DNA from: CAG-791 sp963605745
GTDB taxonomy: Bacteria > Bacillota > Clostridia > Lachnospirales > Lachnospiraceae
NCBI GenBank assembly: GCA_963605745.1
Contig: CAVCWT010000049.1
Location: 1-13,895 of the forward strand
DNA: 13,895 bases
Direction: 5' to 3'
This document shows, piece by piece, positions 13,456 to 13,895 of this stretch. Each line of letters opens with the position of its first letter. Position 1 is the first letter of the stretch. The notes below the pieces were generated by a model. It had not been told where the DNA came from. It searched no databases and saw nothing but the letters and a program-made list of their open reading frames with translations. The position numbers and the translations under genes were made by a program.

Positions 13456-13895
13456 ATGGGACATTTTATAACAGCTTCCGGGGGTGGGAGCTCTAACGCA
13501 CTTTGCACGGCATCTGCTGCCGAAGTGATCTCCGGCTATAAGGCACTTACCAAAGACTCGCCTATCCCGGTGGAGGGTACACTCTCAGCGAGCGGAAACG
13601 CTGAAGCAGGAAACGTACTAGCTGGAAAAACATTCTACTCGACAGATTTTAAGAGCAAGCAGACCGGTTCCATGTCGAACCGAGGACAGGCTCAGTATGC
13701 TGGGGGCTTCGGTTCCGGCTCCGGCTACGTCACCTTTAACAACATTCCTGCTGGATATTACGGGCCTTCCGCGCCTGAAATTCGCATGAGCCGGGATGCA
13801 TTTAAGACAAATGTTGTCAATTATTTTGGCATCTCATCCATAACAAATTTTAGCGCAGCCCAGTACTCAAGCCAGAAGCTCCTGTTTACTTGGGC
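13456..13895 (+). CDS. Tail fibre / tip protein, N-terminal part (cut by window end)
   Basis: This frame starts at ATG 13456 behind AGGAGGTG and stays open for 146 codons to the end of the window, so the gene is incomplete at its 3' end. After a Gly/Ser-rich start (MGHFITASGGGSSN) there are two tandem copies of a phage tail repeat of the type 'A..VlaGk.fy......k.tGtm': residues 21-43 (AAEVISGYKAL to VEGTL) and 51-73 (AGNVLAGKTFY to TGSM), 30 residues apart. The second copy runs into SNRGQ, the usual end of this unit. Such repeats link tail-tip proteins to host-binding domains. The rest (GSGSGYVTFNNIPAGYYGPS onward) is Gly- and aromatic-rich. A role in adsorption is inferred; the receptor-binding end is not visible. 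Confidence 0.8.
   Translation, partial: MGHFITASGGGSSNALCTASAAEVISGYKALTKDSPIPVEGTLSASGNAEAGNVLAGKTFYSTDFKSKQTGSMSNRGQAQYAGGFGSGSGYVTFNNIPAGYYGPSAPEIRMSRDAFKTNVVNYFGISSITNFSAAQYSSQKLLFTW

Noticed and set aside
1..13895. CRISPR arrays, tRNA genes, insertion sequences, attachment sites, integrase or defence genes.
   Set aside because: I saw no spaced direct repeats, cloverleaf-like segments, transposase motifs or non-structural genes. The whole window is accounted for by virion genes.

Overview
The window is an almost uninterrupted late structural operon of a tailed phage or prophage, with siphovirus (long non-contractile tail) architecture. All genes lie on the + strand. Neighbouring genes overlap by 1-29 bp or are separated by at most about 15 bp, most starts carry a strong AGGAGG-type ribosome site, and no promoter or terminator is visible between genes. 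Base composition is roughly balanced. The phi13-type major tail protein, the P27-type terminase pair and the strong Shine-Dalgarno sites point to a Bacillota host, most likely a Clostridia or gut-anaerobe lineage. The host assignment is inference; no host gene is present.

Layout. DNA packaging: small terminase (84-449, start codon problematic) and large terminase (433-2127). Head: portal (2142-3359), ClpP-type prohead protease (3352-4149) and HK97-fold major capsid protein (4154-5317). Connector and neck: gp6-like adaptor (5317-5613), head-closure protein (5610-5945), a 52-residue protein (5942-6100), an HK97 gp10-like protein (6072-6455) and the tail terminator (6448-6780). Tail: phi13-family major tail protein (6793-7383), tail assembly chaperone (7387-7758) with a probable -1 frameshift extension (to 7919), tape measure (7930-10779), distal tail protein (10776-11618), tail hub/Tal-like protein (11618-12700), a baseplate or receptor-binding-type protein (12700-13452), and the start of a further tail-tip or fibre protein cut by the window end (13456-13895).

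The order follows assembly. Terminase packs DNA through the portal into a protease-matured shell, the neck proteins close the head, and the chaperone, tape measure and major tail protein build a tail on a Dit/Tal tip that carries host-binding proteins.

I see no undescribed defence or accessory system. The observations most worth a second look are: a small terminase that seems to start at ACG; an A9 slippery run between the two chaperone frames; a 44-residue (4 x 11) aromatic repeat in the tape measure; a cluster of unusually long perfect hairpins inside the dit and tal genes; and total avoidance of TTA, CTA and TCA codons in just the two most abundant structural proteins.
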